This document shows, piece by piece, positions 1 to 12,383 of a DNA stretch of 64,000 bases; position 1 is the stretch's first letter, and each line of letters starts with the position of its first letter. Source of the DNA: Cricetomys ansorgei (lineage: Eukaryota > Chordata > Mammalia > Rodentia > Nesomyidae); NCBI GenBank assembly GCA_026225945.1, contig JAMJFZ010000070.1:930001-994000 (forward strand), given 5' to 3'. Both the position numbers and the translations under genes were made by a program. The notes beneath the pieces were generated by a model. The model ran no database searches, was not told the DNA's origin, and was given only the letters and a program-made list of their open reading frames with translations.

Positions 1-263
1 TCATATAACCCAAATTATGATATCATATTCTTCCAATTCTCAAATCATTGTCTTCAAATTTTGATATCACGTACTTACATTGATAGTGTCATACCATCCC
101 AAATATTACGTAAACTTCTCCCATTTATGATGTCATCTATAAATTGTGATGTGTATTTACATTTTTTGACCTTACTCCCTCACAATTATTATGCTAGTTT
201 TTTCTAATTTTGATGACATATATTTTACATTGATGATGATGTCATGTTGTCCACATTAAGATG
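1..263. repeat. 22-bp satellite, terminal fragment (copy 1)
   Basis: Degenerate 22-bp monomers carrying GATGTCA-type cores run from the window edge to 263. There an internal deletion joins the satellite to unrelated DNA. The same stretch is at 14,359-14,621 and 29,695-29,957. In those copies it continues ~110 bp further before the satellite ends. Confidence 0.85.
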
Positions 264-435
264 GAGATGATCACCAATCTGTGTTCTGCCTTCAGATACT
301 TCCCACTCAAAAGGACACATGTTCTCTTTAACATGCTCTTTTGAATAGCAGAAACAAAACCCAGTGGAAACATGCAAAGCAATAGACGAATAGTGTTACA
401 AATATCTCTTTCTGAACAAACACACCAACACTGAG

Positions 436-437
<2 letters not shown>

Positions 438-474
<37 letters not shown>
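438..474. repeat. (CA)n microsatellite, 37 bp (copy 1)
   Basis: A perfect AC/CA dinucleotide run. Orthologous positions in copies 2 and 3 carry 25 bp and 57 bp runs, so the locus has changed length since duplication. It encodes the spurious Val-Cys repeats seen in minus-strand frames. Confidence 0.97.
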
Positions 475-475
<1 letters not shown>

Positions 476-2129
476 GATACCTAAGATGGCATACATGCTG
501 ACAAATATCCATGCTTCTATTGATTCACTAGCACAGGTACCAAGAACAGATACTTAATTGTGGATTCCTCGAAAATTGCCAGTTTACCTTGAGAAAAGCT
601 TTTCAAATGCAATCAGGAAGTCTTCGACAATCTAAGGGAAAAACTGCAAAAGCTGCTTCCTCACTATTGATATCTTTGGGAATGACCAGAGAAAAAGACA
701 ACACTCTTGGTTTCTTCTAGACATTCTTCCCACCACCACCCTCTTCTGTACAACCAGAATCCAGGACCTATTGTACTGCTGAACACTGAATTGTATGCAT
801 TTTGGCCTGCTATGAATTCTCATCAGGAGCAGGCCATGTAATTCAATTGACTGACAAGCTGCTGTTCACACAGATATCTGTCTATTTCAGTCAATATGCT
901 AGACACAAGAATAGACAATTGTACTGTCTGTAAAAAATACTTAGCTCTCTGATCCATTCTTTATACCCTGTATCATTCTGAGCTTCTGTTGATGGTTGTG
1001 ATTGCATGGGGGACACACCAAAGATCGATCATTGTTCCTTTTTTAAAAAAGGAGAGGAGAAGTAATAAATGAGCTATCCTAATAAATTACATACATGACA
1101 CCATTTACCAGGTTTTCTGTACATTTTGACGCTTGGATTCCTTTCTAGAGAGAGTACGCAGTATGTATGTTTACTCACTACTTCATGGAAATTACAACAT
1201 CTATCCCCTACCAATGAATACATTTAGCCAATGATTTTATATACTCAGTCACAAAATGGACAATTATACTAATGAGAATACATGCTTCTGAACATTGTAA
1301 AATCAGTGTCAACATGGGTTCCTCTTCAGAGTTGTAATTGCATGGAGATTCCACCATAGAACATTCTTTCTTGTTTAAGCTTTAAGGTGGCAAGAAGGAG
1401 AGGAGCTGAACTTAATCTACAACAGACAGCATATTCTCCCTGACCTCTGAACAATCCAAGGCTTGCATTCCAATCAGGGAACAACACATTATGAGGTATC
1501 CTAGGCTAATTTGTGAGTTTTTTGAGCCCCTGCCCCTAAAATGGATTACAATAAAGTCCTATGATACCTATTCTTCTACTGTAATCAGGGAGCAACTTGC
1601 CAAAAAGAATGAACACATGACATGAAAATATGATAGCTCAAAGCATTACTCAACGTGTATCTTTGTATTCATCCTGTGGAACTTGACCTAGGTGGAGTTA
1701 AGTAACACCAGATTTAAACTGATTCAACTATTTCAGTAGTCATGTTTTGTACATAAGCCACACAAGCAATGAAACCTGAAAAAAGCAAATTCTTTCTATT
1801 TCCTTGATTTCTAATATCCTTTGATTCCTGCATGAAGGTTTCCAGTTCTGTAATTTTCACCATGAATAATCACACAACATTCAGCTTTTGGATGATACAA
1901 ATCTTTTAGCTGTAAAAGATTCCTAGTCTGCAAATCAATCTACAGTACTCCCAACTCCTTATAATAACAATGGATTTGAAGTTTTTCTTTCAAAAATATT
2001 GTCTGACAGGTACTTGGACTAAGAGTAACCATACAGCTCTTTTAATGGAAGACATTTAAAATGAGAAAGAAAAATAAGAAGGAAAGAATAAAACAAAATG
2101 AAAGATGAAGAAATAAATCTAATTAGGAG

Positions 2130-2310
2130 TGAATAATAAAGATAAAATAATAAAATAATAATATATAAAATATAAATATAATAAATAATATTTACTTATT
2201 AAATTAATATATGTATAAAATAAATCAATATATGACATATAAATATAAGTAATAAAAAATAAAAAATATAAAATATGAAAATAATAATAACATAATAAAG
2301 GTAAAAATCA
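2130..2310. repeat. AT-rich low-complexity tract (copy 1)
   Basis: Almost pure A/T built from ATAAAATA and AAATATAAATAT-like strings. Its partner is at ~33,460-33,640 in copy 3. Copy 2 lost it with the 0.78 kb deletion. Confidence 0.85.
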
Positions 2311-5300
2311 GACATGATAAGGAGACATGGATGTAGAAAAGAAGAATTGAGGATTAATGGATGAGTTGAAAGTAGGACAGATGATTAGGAATGTTGTATT
2401 ATGTAGATAGTGGGGTATATGCCAAGAAATGTGCTATGAGTGTGTATAGAGAACAGAGAAGGAAGCTTGGACAGTGATTGTGGTTGTGTTAAATTTGGAT
2501 CTCTCATTTTTTCTGCTAGGAAAACAATAAAGTGCCTTGTAAGTTCCTCTTTGCCAAGCCCCATATGCACTCCTGGGTGACTACTGTTATGCATCCTTGC
2601 TAAATATGGCCACAATGGGCACCTGGAACTGTGTTTTTATCTCTGCTAGAACAAGAAATCTAGAACTCTGCATGCCTCAGGAGACTGCACTCGTCATCAG
2701 AGTCACAATACCTGAAATTCCAAAGGTTATAAGGGACAAGTGCCATGTTCTGAAGGAAGCAGACCACCCTCACTGCAAGGCCTGAAAAGAAACCCAAAGG
2801 AAAGAAAGCAGTGTGTGTATCACCAAGACAATTCTGATTCAGGGCAGTGTTTCATCTGCAATATCATATGCTTTTAACCTAGGCCCATTTAATGTGCCCT
2901 CTGTAGAGACAATTTTCCCTATTTTCTGCCTATTCAAAGACTCCTATGTGGCAACCCACTCACTTTTTCAGGCAATGCTGGAAAATGATATTATTCCCAT
3001 GATGAGTAAGTGGAATGGACTTAGGGTTGAAGATTGTACACGATTCTCATTTCCAAGGAATATAGACATTGTCTGGTAAAAGGGCTCCACCTCAATGAGA
3101 GAACACAATTTAAAAGATATGTTGAATTTCATTATTAGGTGGATGAGCCTATAGAAGTCTGAAGAAAAAGACCATTGACACCAGAAGCAAAGACAGAGAA
3201 GACATCCCAGAATGAAATTGCAAATCCTGATTTGTACATGGTATAGAACCCTCAGCTGTCATCATGTCCCCATATTTAACTGTCATGGGATTTCAAGGGA
3301 ATTTCCATACACCTTTAACTGATTAATATTAGGTCCCATGCTACTCATTCTACTACCTGCAAATAGGGAGTACCTGCCAAGGAGGGAAGCATGACATACC
3401 ACGGAGAAAAAAAGACACCTGGAAGGCTTTCTCAACTGTGATCACTTCATTCCTCCTGGGAATCTAGACCAAGGTGGAGTGAAGTAACCCCAGATAAAAA
3501 ATGGGTCAGCTAGTCCAAGAAACTTTTTTCCTAGATAAGCCTCATAAGCAGTGTAAGTGGACACAAGAAAATCTTATGATTCACTAAATTTAAGCTCCAT
3601 TGTATACTTTCGTAGAGATCTCTGCTTCTCCTCATTTTCACCATGAAGAAAGTCTTAAATTTCTGCTTACTAAAGCTAGCTGTGGAAGATGCCTAATCTA
3701 CAGACCAAGGCACAGTGCTCACAAAACCTTGTATTAGTTCTGGTTTCTTGCCTAAACATTATCTGACACGTAATTGGTCCATGATACAGCTATCCTAAGA
3801 GAGGACATTTAAAACAAATAAAAACAAAGAAAGCAAAGAGAAAAAAAGCAATGAAGAAAGAAAGAACCAAGAAGAAACTAAACAGAGGCAGAAAGGAACA
3901 TGAGTAAGAAAAGAACAAAGGATAAATGATGGGAAGTAGATAGTCATCTATGTAGGAAAGAAAACAGGAAGAATGGCAAGAAGGACAGGAAATTGGGAAG
4001 GTTTTACTTGTGTAGTTAGTGGTGGATATTCTCCTCTATAGAGTTAACTTTAGGTGAAAAGAAATAATGAGAAAAGAAGAAATGTATGGGAAATGAAGTG
4101 AATACAAGTGTTGTGTTAAGATCAAAAAAGGGAGGTTTACTCTAATAATAGTACATTCTCAAAAATGATATTAAGTAATTACTATTTCTCGTACCTAGGG
4201 AAGGCTATTTCTTCCACTACAACATTTCTTCCTTTCTGTAGATCTTTGTTTAGGACTGTGGTCTTCTGTTGTTTCATTTTGCCTATCTATTGTTAGGATT
4301 TTCTAACTTCGGTTTAGGCTGTCATTCATGTCAACATTTCTTAGAGTGGATAGAAGAATCAGTGTACGTGGGAAGTTTTGGAGAGAACAAATAGAAGAGG
4401 AAAATATGATTATCTTAAAGTCAGAAAATAAAAGAAAAAACAAACCTTGAAGGGAAGAACTGTTATGTTCCCACCTGGATGAGCTTGGGCCAAAATTTAC
4501 AGAACATGTAGTGTTCCATAAATGAGTTATGGGTGCCTGTGGAGAGCAGAGAAAGCACCTTGGGACAATGAATGGGGCTGTGTGAATTTGAGATATCTAT
4601 GTTTTCTGCTAGGAAGTCAGGAATGGAGCCCATCAACTCTTCCCCTTTCCCAAGCCCCAAAAGTTAGACTGTTGTGTGAATATTGTTTTGCAATCCTGCT
4701 AAGCTTTTTTGTATCTATGAGGTCAAGATTCTAGAACACCACGTACCTCAAGAAACTGCACTTTTCACCAGGGTAACCAGACCTTGGGCAGAATGAGCAG
4801 CTGGGGTGTTCTGGAGGAAGCAAACTTCCCTTGAATCCAAAGTAAAGTAGTGTTTGCATTACCATGACAATTCTGATTTTGGGTAGTATTTCACCTGGAA
4901 TGAAATAAGCATGCTGCTTATAACATAGGTCCACTTACTGGGACCTCTGCATAACTGCTTAATATAAGAGTCCCAGATGGCAAACCACTCACTAATTTTA
5001 GGCAATTCTGCCATGTGAAGTTTTCCCCATCTTGGTAAATGGTTTTAGGGATGAAGATTGAGCAGGATCTTATTTTCAAGGATCAGATATACTGTGTAGT
5101 AAAATGGCATGTCAATCATAATTTATTACACATTATGGAAAGTGAATGGAAACCCATTTCTTAGATGCATGAGGATACAGGATCCTGAGGTATAATATCA
5201 CTGACACTGGGCCAAAGTCAGAGCTGAGATGCCCTCAGCGTGGAATAACAAATCCTAAATTATACAGGGTGCAGTACTCGAAGCTGTGGTCTTGGCCCTA

Positions 5301-5789
5301 TTTAATTTTGACATACAAAGCAGTCAGTCTTCCCTGGGTAAAGACACAGTGAACCCAGGCACCAAGAAATCATAAATATTAGAAGTTCAAAGAAGCTATA
5401 GTAGTGAAAAAACCTACCTCATCCCCAAGAAACCATTCTATGAAATAACTATAGCTTGTGAGAACTAGTACACAATGTCAAACTCATCTTGTCCTTGATA
5501 CCTCAGATGCCTTCAGCTTTTTATACAAAGTTGAAAACCTTGCATGAGAAGATATCCACAGACTATAGCCTATATTACCAGTGAACCTTGCCTTGGGTAC
5601 TAATGAGAGGTACAATTTAGCATCCAGGACTTGTGTCATAGTTTTATTGGAAACATCATCACTGAACGAAGTAATGCAGAGATTCACCAAAGCAAAAATG
5701 TAGAAATAAAAGTTGTTACAGGATATTTTGGAGTCATGCTAATACCCAAACATCACAAAGATTGAAAAAGTAATAGAATTATAGCCCCA

Positions 5790-7470
5790 TTTCATTCTTC
5801 AACATAGTTGCAAATGAACTTAAAAAAATACTTACAAAGCACATCCAAGAACACAATAAAAAGATTATTCACCATGATTGAGTAGCCTTTATCCCAGAGA
5901 AGAAGGGATCATTCAATATAAGAAAATAAGTCAATGTAATCCATGGCATAAACAAATTAATAGAAAAAAACTACATGATCATCTCACTTCAATGTGAGAA
6001 AGCTTTGGATAATATCAAACAACCCTTCAAAATAAACCTTATGGAGAGATTGAGGATAAAAAGGCCATACCGAAACATAATAAAGGTAAATAACAGCAAT
6101 CCTACTGACAACATCAAATTAAATAGAGGAAAATTCAAAGCTATTTCACTAAAATCAGAAAGAATATGGGGCTGTTCCCTCCATTTATAAATATTGAATA
6201 CAGTACTTAAAGTACTAGCAAGAACAATGAGACAAGAGAAGGAGATTAAGGGAATATGAATTCACAAGAAAACAGTTAAAGTATCCTTATTTGCAGATGA
6301 GACATTATATATAAATGACCTCAAAAACTGGATCTCTGAACTCTTATAGCTGGTCAACAACTTCAGTGAAATGGCTGGCTACAAGATAAACTAAAAAAAA
6401 ATCTGTAGCCCTCCTATATACAAATGACAAATAGAGAAAAGGAATAAGAGAAAAAATACTCTTCACAATAGACAGAAATAACATAAGGTATCTTTGGCAA
6501 CTCTAACCAAGCAAGTGAAAGACTTGAATGACAAAATCTTTATGTCCTTGAAGAGGGAATTTGAAGATCTCAAAAGATGGAAAGAAATCACATGCTACTG
6601 AGTTGGTAAAATTAACATACTAAAAATTGCCACTGTACTAAAAATAATCTAAGGACTCAATGCAATCCCTATCAAATCCCAATATACTTCTTTAAAGACA
6701 TTAAAAGGCAATACACTACTTCATATGTAGAAATAAAAAACTTTGGATACCTAAAAAATCCTGAAAAATAAAAGAACTTCTAGAGGTATCAAGATCCCTG
6801 ATCTTAATCTGTACTACAGAGCCATAGTAATAATAACTGCATGGTATTGGCACAAAAACAGACATGATGACCAATGGAACGGAATAAAGGATACAGATAT
6901 ATATCCACACACCTATGGATACCTGATTGTTTATAAAGTAGCTAGAAAAATACAATGACAAAAAGGAAGCAGCTTTAACAAATGGTGTTTGTCTAATTGG
7001 ATGTCTCAGATAGAAGAATGCAAATAGATCCATATCTATTACTGAGTACAAACCTCAAGTCCAAATGGATCTAAGTTCTCAATATAAAACCAGATATACT
7101 GAATCTGATTGAAGAGATAGTAGAGAATAGCCTTGAGAGCAGTGGCACAGGAGGCAACTTTTTTAATAGAACACTGAAAGGTCAGGAACAAAGATCAAAG
7201 ATTAATAAGAGGACCTCATGAAACTGAAAAGCTTCTGTAAAGAAAATGACATTGTCAACAGGGCAAAACAGAAGCCTACAGAATGGGAAGATATTGACCA
7301 ACTCCACTTCCAATAAAGAGTTAACATACAAAATAAATAAAAATTGCAAGAATCTACATGTCAACAAAACAAATAACCCAATTAAAAATGGGGTGCATAT
7401 CTAAACAAAGAATTCACAAAAGAGGAACCTCAAATGGCTGAGAAACACTTAAAGAAATGTTCAACATCTT
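5790..7470 (+). pseudogene. LINE-1 ORF2 fragment, dead (copy 1)
   Basis: This is the reverse-transcriptase to C-terminal part of L1 ORF2 on the plus strand, in broken frames. Recognisable pieces are the RT stretch around 5,870-6,010 (CACCATGATTGAGTAG, then GTCAATGTAATCC), the RT catalytic loop at 6,284-6,301 and the conserved PDLN-YYRA-IV block near 6,797-6,845. The loop reads Ser-Leu-Phe-Ala-Asp-Glu where active L1 has Phe-Ala-Asp-Asp, so the second catalytic aspartate is lost. The same change is in copies 2 and 3 and therefore predates the amplification. Many stops and frameshifts are present. The 3' end stops abruptly at ~7,470 inside ORF2, with no 3' UTR or poly(A), and is joined to the junction module. 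Confidence 0.88.
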
Positions 7471-8010
7471 TATGTATCTGGGATGGCTCTCTAGGGGCAA
7501 TCAGCTACTGAGTATATCAGACAGTTTGTGTGGGTGTGGCTTGTAGGTGGTTGAAGGGGTTCAAGGTGGAGGTTAGAATAGGGAAAGGGTTAGGGATGCT
7601 TGTTAGGCTCAGGACTTGTGAAGCATAGACCATGGGGTCTTCAATGACACTGCAATGAGACACTTTCCTCCATTCTGTGTGCTAGGAGGTTTAGAAAATG
7701 CTTCCTCATTCCAAAGGAATGCTCCAGAAACACATGACAATCTGTAACACAGCAGAAAGGACTCAGAAACAAAGTATAGATTTTTGGGCCAGGGACTGGA
7801 ATCTGTCCCTTTGTGACCAAGCAAGGACATTCTGACTTGGACCTTCCCAGAAATCCTGCTGCAGTCTACTCCACACACAAAGGTGATTACTAAAGCTGCC
7901 ACACAGACCTGAGTGTCATGACACTGAGTAACCATGGCCACAACCAAGCATTTAGGTAAAGGATTCCTGACAAGAAGGCTCTCCTAGGCTAACATTTGAC
8001 ACATACATTT
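7471..8010. repeat. Junction module between L1 fragment and satellite (copy 1)
   Basis: A ~540 bp non-coding module starting near GGATGGCTCTCTAGG and ending at ACATACA. The same module recurs at 22,741-23,280 and 38,811-39,347. Diverged relatives start at ~41,806 and ~50,850, so it is the first part of the older module array. In copies 1 and 2 it leads straight into the satellite. No gene is supported. Confidence 0.75.
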
Positions 8011-8016
8011 CAAGGG

Positions 8017-11000
8017 ATGTCTGTTCCTTCAAGCTATGATGTCATACATTGGCATTGATGGTGTCACATCAACTTATTTATGATATCAGTTTATTTTGAT
8101 TAAGATATCATAGTTTACATTGATATTTTTACTTAATATCAACTATGACATCTGTTCCTGGCAAATATAGCATCACATCCCTCTAATTGGCCAACCAAAA
8201 CTGATATCACATCCTTCTTTTGATGATCTCATACATTTACACATTACATTGTGGTTGTTACATCATCATAATAATGATGTAATTTTCTTCCCAATTTGAT
8301 ACCATATTGATATTTTGATGTCATATCATGCAAATTATGATTTCATGCCCTTCCAAGTATGTTGTCATGTCATTCCAATTATGATGTCATATACTCATAT
8401 TATTGGTTTCACATCCACCAGGTTTTGGTGTTAATTTGTTCCACTTATGAAGTCATAAATTTCTATTGATGGTGCCACATAATCCCAATTATGGTGTCAC
8501 ATGCTTCCTATTGTGACATGTCACATGCTTCCTTTGCTCCCTTTCAATTGTGTGGTCACAAATAATGTTGAAGGTATCACATCTTCACGATTATGATGTC
8601 CTTCCAAATATCCTGTCATATACTACTTGTTATGATGTCATATATTTACATTGTTGATATAACATCAAAACAATTATGATGTCAGTTTTTTTCCAATTTT
8701 GCTGTCCTATATGTACAATGATGATATTTCATTATCCCAACTATGCTGTCATATCCTACCAATATTCATGTATTCTGTCATAATATGAAGTCATATATTT
8801 ACCTCTCTGTCACACCATCATGATTATGTGTTTGCTTTCCATAAATTATGATGGAATTTTTTACATTATTTTGCTATATAATACTGATTATAATGTCATA
8901 TCCTTCCAATAAGCACATCTTTTCCTTTCAGTTATGTCAGTCATTTTGGTTAATAGTGTTATATCGTCACAATTATGATGCCAGTTATTTCAAATTATGC
9001 TGTTACATACTTCATGTTATTATGTCATACATTTCATTCCCTTTTCTATGGCCTATATTTTCATTGATATGATTTTATCACATCACCCCATGTATATAAC
9101 TTTCTGTTCGTTAAGTTATATATTTTCACTGTTGATGTCACATTATCACAATTATGATGCTAGTTTCTTCACATTATATTACATACTGACATATATGATG
9201 TCACATAACCTAAATTATGTTGTCATATCTTTCTAAATATCACATCATTTAATTCCAATTGTGATATAACACACTTACCTTAATAATGTCATATCCTCCC
9301 AATTATGAAATCAGTTCCTTCCAATTATGCTGCCATACCCTTCTTTTATTATTTCACATGTTTACATTGATGATATCATTGCAATTGTGATGTTAGCTTC
9401 TTTCAATTATGGTGTCATATATTGACAGTGATGATGGTACATAATCCATATTTTTCTGCCAATTATCACATTATTTTCCTTCCAATTATGGTCAAACATC
9501 CTTGAGAATGATGGTGTCACCTCTCAATAATGGCAGTTCTTTCCAGTTATGCTGTCATATATTTTATTATGATGTCATATATTTACATTGTTGACATCAC
9601 ATCCTCTTAATTATGGTATCAGTTTATTCCAATTATGTTGTCATATATTGATATTGAAGATGTCACATCATACCAATTTGATGTAAATTCCTTCCAAATT
9701 TGATGTCACATCCTTATTGGGATGTCATATATTTACATTGTTGACGTAAACTTATCACAATTATGATGTCAGTTTCTTCCAATTACGGTGTCATATAGTT
9801 GCACTGTCAATGACACATAATTCCAATTATCATTTCATATCCTCCAATTTTCACATCATTTCCTACTAAGTGAGATGTCACAAACTTGCATTGATTGTGT
9901 CACATAATTATCTTGTCAGTTCCCTCATATTATGCTGTCATTTCTTATTATGATACCATATATTTATATTGTTTGCATAACATCATATTGATTGTGATGT
10001 GATTTCCTATAATAAGGTGTCCTATATTTACATGGTTGATGTCATATTACAATTATGATGTCAGTTTCATCCAATTATGATGATATATTTACACTGATTA
10101 TATTATTATAATCCATATTTTTTATCCTTACAATATCACATCATTTCCTTCCAATTGTGATGTCACCACATCATATTGATGGTGTCACATCATTCAAATT
10201 ATGATGTCTGTTCTTCCCAATTTTGCTGTCAAATCATTCATATTATATCATACATATACATTGTTGTTTGTCATTACAATTATGATGTTGTTTCCTTATA
10301 ATTTTGTCATACAGCTCATATTATGATGACTTATATTTACATGGCTGTTGTCACATCATCCCAATTATGATGTCAATACCTTCCAATTATGATGTCATAT
10401 ATTTACAACATTCATGTCAAAATTGTTGTCAGTTTCTATCAATTGTGATATCTTTTAATGTCATTGACGATGTAACATAATCTGCATTATATTTGTCCTA
10501 TCCTCCAATTATCATGTCATATTCTTCAAATTGTGATGTCTCAGATCAACTTTGACAGTGTCGTGTCATCACAATTATGATGACAGTTCCTTCATTCTTA
10601 TTATGATGTCATAAATTTACATTGTTGATGTCATATGCTGATTATGCTTTCACATTCTTCATTATCTGAGGTCATATATTTATACTGTTGAAGTCATATC
10701 GTGATTATGATGTTCGCTTCTTCCAATTATACTTTCACTTTCCTATTTTGGTGTCATCTATTTATATCATTGAAGTCACATAATCATAATTATGATGTCA
10801 GTCCTTCCTATTATGCCATGCCTTAATTTTTGATGACATATAGTTATGTAGTTGATGTCAAATCATCATGATTTTGATCATAGTTTCCTCAAATTATGAG
10901 GTCATATATTGACATTGATAATTCCACATATTTCCAATTATGTCAGTACCTTCAAAATTAAATGACATTCTTATGTTCAGACATATATAGATTTTTTATG

Positions 11001-12383
11001 CCATATTTTTGTCACTTTCTTCTAATTATTATTTCACATTGATGGTGGAATATTATATCAATTATGGTATAAGTTCCTGGCAAATATCCTGTGATACCCT
11101 TTTTATTATTATTTTATATTTACCTTGTTGATATTACAAATTTGCAATTACGTCAATTCCTTTCATTTATGATGAGATATATTTACTTTGATGATGTTAC
11201 ATAATCCACATTATGATGCCATGTCCCTCCAATTATCAAATGACTTGTTTCCAATTATGATGTCACATTCTTATATAGATACGGTGGTATAATATCCCAA
11301 TTAAGCTGTCAGTTCCTTCCAAATATGTCATATCATTCCCATTATTTTTTCGTATATTTATGTTATTTATTGCACGTCATATTATGATGGTGTCACATAA
11401 TACTAATTATGTTGGCATGTCTCTCCAATTATCACATTATTTCTTTCTATGATGTAACATACATAATTTACTATTGTCAAATTATCTCAATTATGCTCTC
11501 ACATCCTTACATTAATTTTGGCACATTTTCTCAATTATGTCTGCTTCTTTGAATTATAATGATGTGTATTTACACTGATGATATCAAATCACCTTAATTA
11601 TGATGTCAATACCTTACAAATATAGCATGTCCTTCTTGTGATGTCATACATTTACATTCATGCCACATAATTCACATACGATGTGAAATCCTTCTTATGA
11701 TCATGTACTTTTCTTGCAATTGTGATGTTACATACTTATATTGATGCTGTTATGCCATCTCAATTATGTCAGTTTCATCCAATTATTTTGTCATGTGCTT
11801 ATGATATCATATATTTACATTATTAACATATCATCAGATGTCAGTTTCTTCAAATTGTGATGTCATTTATTGACACTGATAATCTCCCATAAACCTGATT
11901 TTGATGTCAGTTATTTTCAAATATGATGTCATACATTTACATTGTTTATGTCACAGTATCATTTATGATGTCAGTTTCTTCTGATTATGATGAACATTGC
12001 TGATGGTACATAACCCAAATTAAGTCACACTCTTCCAATTATATTTCCTTTCAATTATGATGTCACATCCTCAGGTTTATTGTTTCACTTCACCTCTATC
12101 ATGATGTCAGTTCCGTGCATTCATGCTGTGATAACCTTCTTTCTATGATATCATTTATTTACATTGTTGATGTCACATCATCACAATTATGATGTCATTT
12201 CTTCTAATTATGATGGTATATACTTACATTAATGATGATGTCAAATAATACAATTATGATGTCTTATACTTCCAATCATCAGGTGATTTCATTCCAATTA
12301 TGATGACAAATCCTGATATTGATTGTATCACTGCAACATACTCATGATGTCAGTTCCATTCAATTATGCTGTCGTATTCTTCT
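8017..12383. repeat. 22-bp / ~240-bp higher-order satellite, block 1 (copy 1)
   Basis: About 4.4 kb of diverged ~22-bp monomers with core TGATGTCA or a close variant. Neighbouring monomers have different tails that recur in a fixed order, for example GATGTCATATATTTAC, then TTGATGTCACATCATCAC, then GATGTCAGTTTCTTCC. This gives an ~11-monomer higher-order unit, seen almost complete at ~12,125-12,383. Monomers of 21-23 bp and missing monomers are common, so spacing between like monomers drifts (roughly 190-390 bp). The block ends cleanly at a monomer boundary at 12,383. Its hydrophobic ORFs follow from three 22-bp monomers making 66 bp, a multiple of three; they are not genes. I do not recognise the family. 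Confidence 0.9.

Larger units (their letters stand above)
264..5780. repeat. Non-coding module body of amplicon copy 1
   Basis: No gene is seen. The (CA)n microsatellite lies at 438-474, followed by repeat-like sequence with an old internal duplication. The segment at ~1,560-3,250 (for example GGTGGAGTTAAGTAAC at ~1,691 and TTCTGCTAGGAAAAC at ~2,510) is paralogous to ~3,330-5,230 (GGTGGAGTGAAGTAAC at ~3,471 and TTCTGCTAGGAAGTC at ~4,603). Smaller related pieces at ~985-1,060 and ~1,330-1,410 share TTGCATGG and a following T-rich/AAGG pattern. An A/T-only tract lies at ~2,130-2,310 and an A-rich purine tract at ~3,795-3,970. Short ORFs here are not conserved between copies. Confidence 0.6.

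Noticed and set aside
242..496. Minus-strand ORF with Val-Cys repeats (also at 16,251-16,550 and 31,621-31,944)
   Set aside because: The repeat is the (CA)n microsatellite read in frame. Its length and flanking frames differ in each copy and no homology is recognisable.
6716..7051. Minus-strand ORFs repeated in all amplicon copies (also 22,116-22,328 and 38,055-38,369)
   Set aside because: They are antisense shadows of the L1 ORF2 C-terminal region on the plus strand.
8848..9236. Hydrophobic ORFs in the satellite resembling membrane proteins (also 14,245-14,571, 24,080-24,449, 29,557-29,901)
   Set aside because: Three 22-bp monomers make 66 bp, a multiple of three, so AT-rich monomers yield Phe/Tyr/Ile-rich open frames by construction. 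The frames are not maintained between copies.
8017..12383. Regularly spaced ~22-bp repeats suggesting a CRISPR array
   Set aside because: Repeats are contiguous and diverged, with no unique spacers of constant length, and the context is clearly mammalian.
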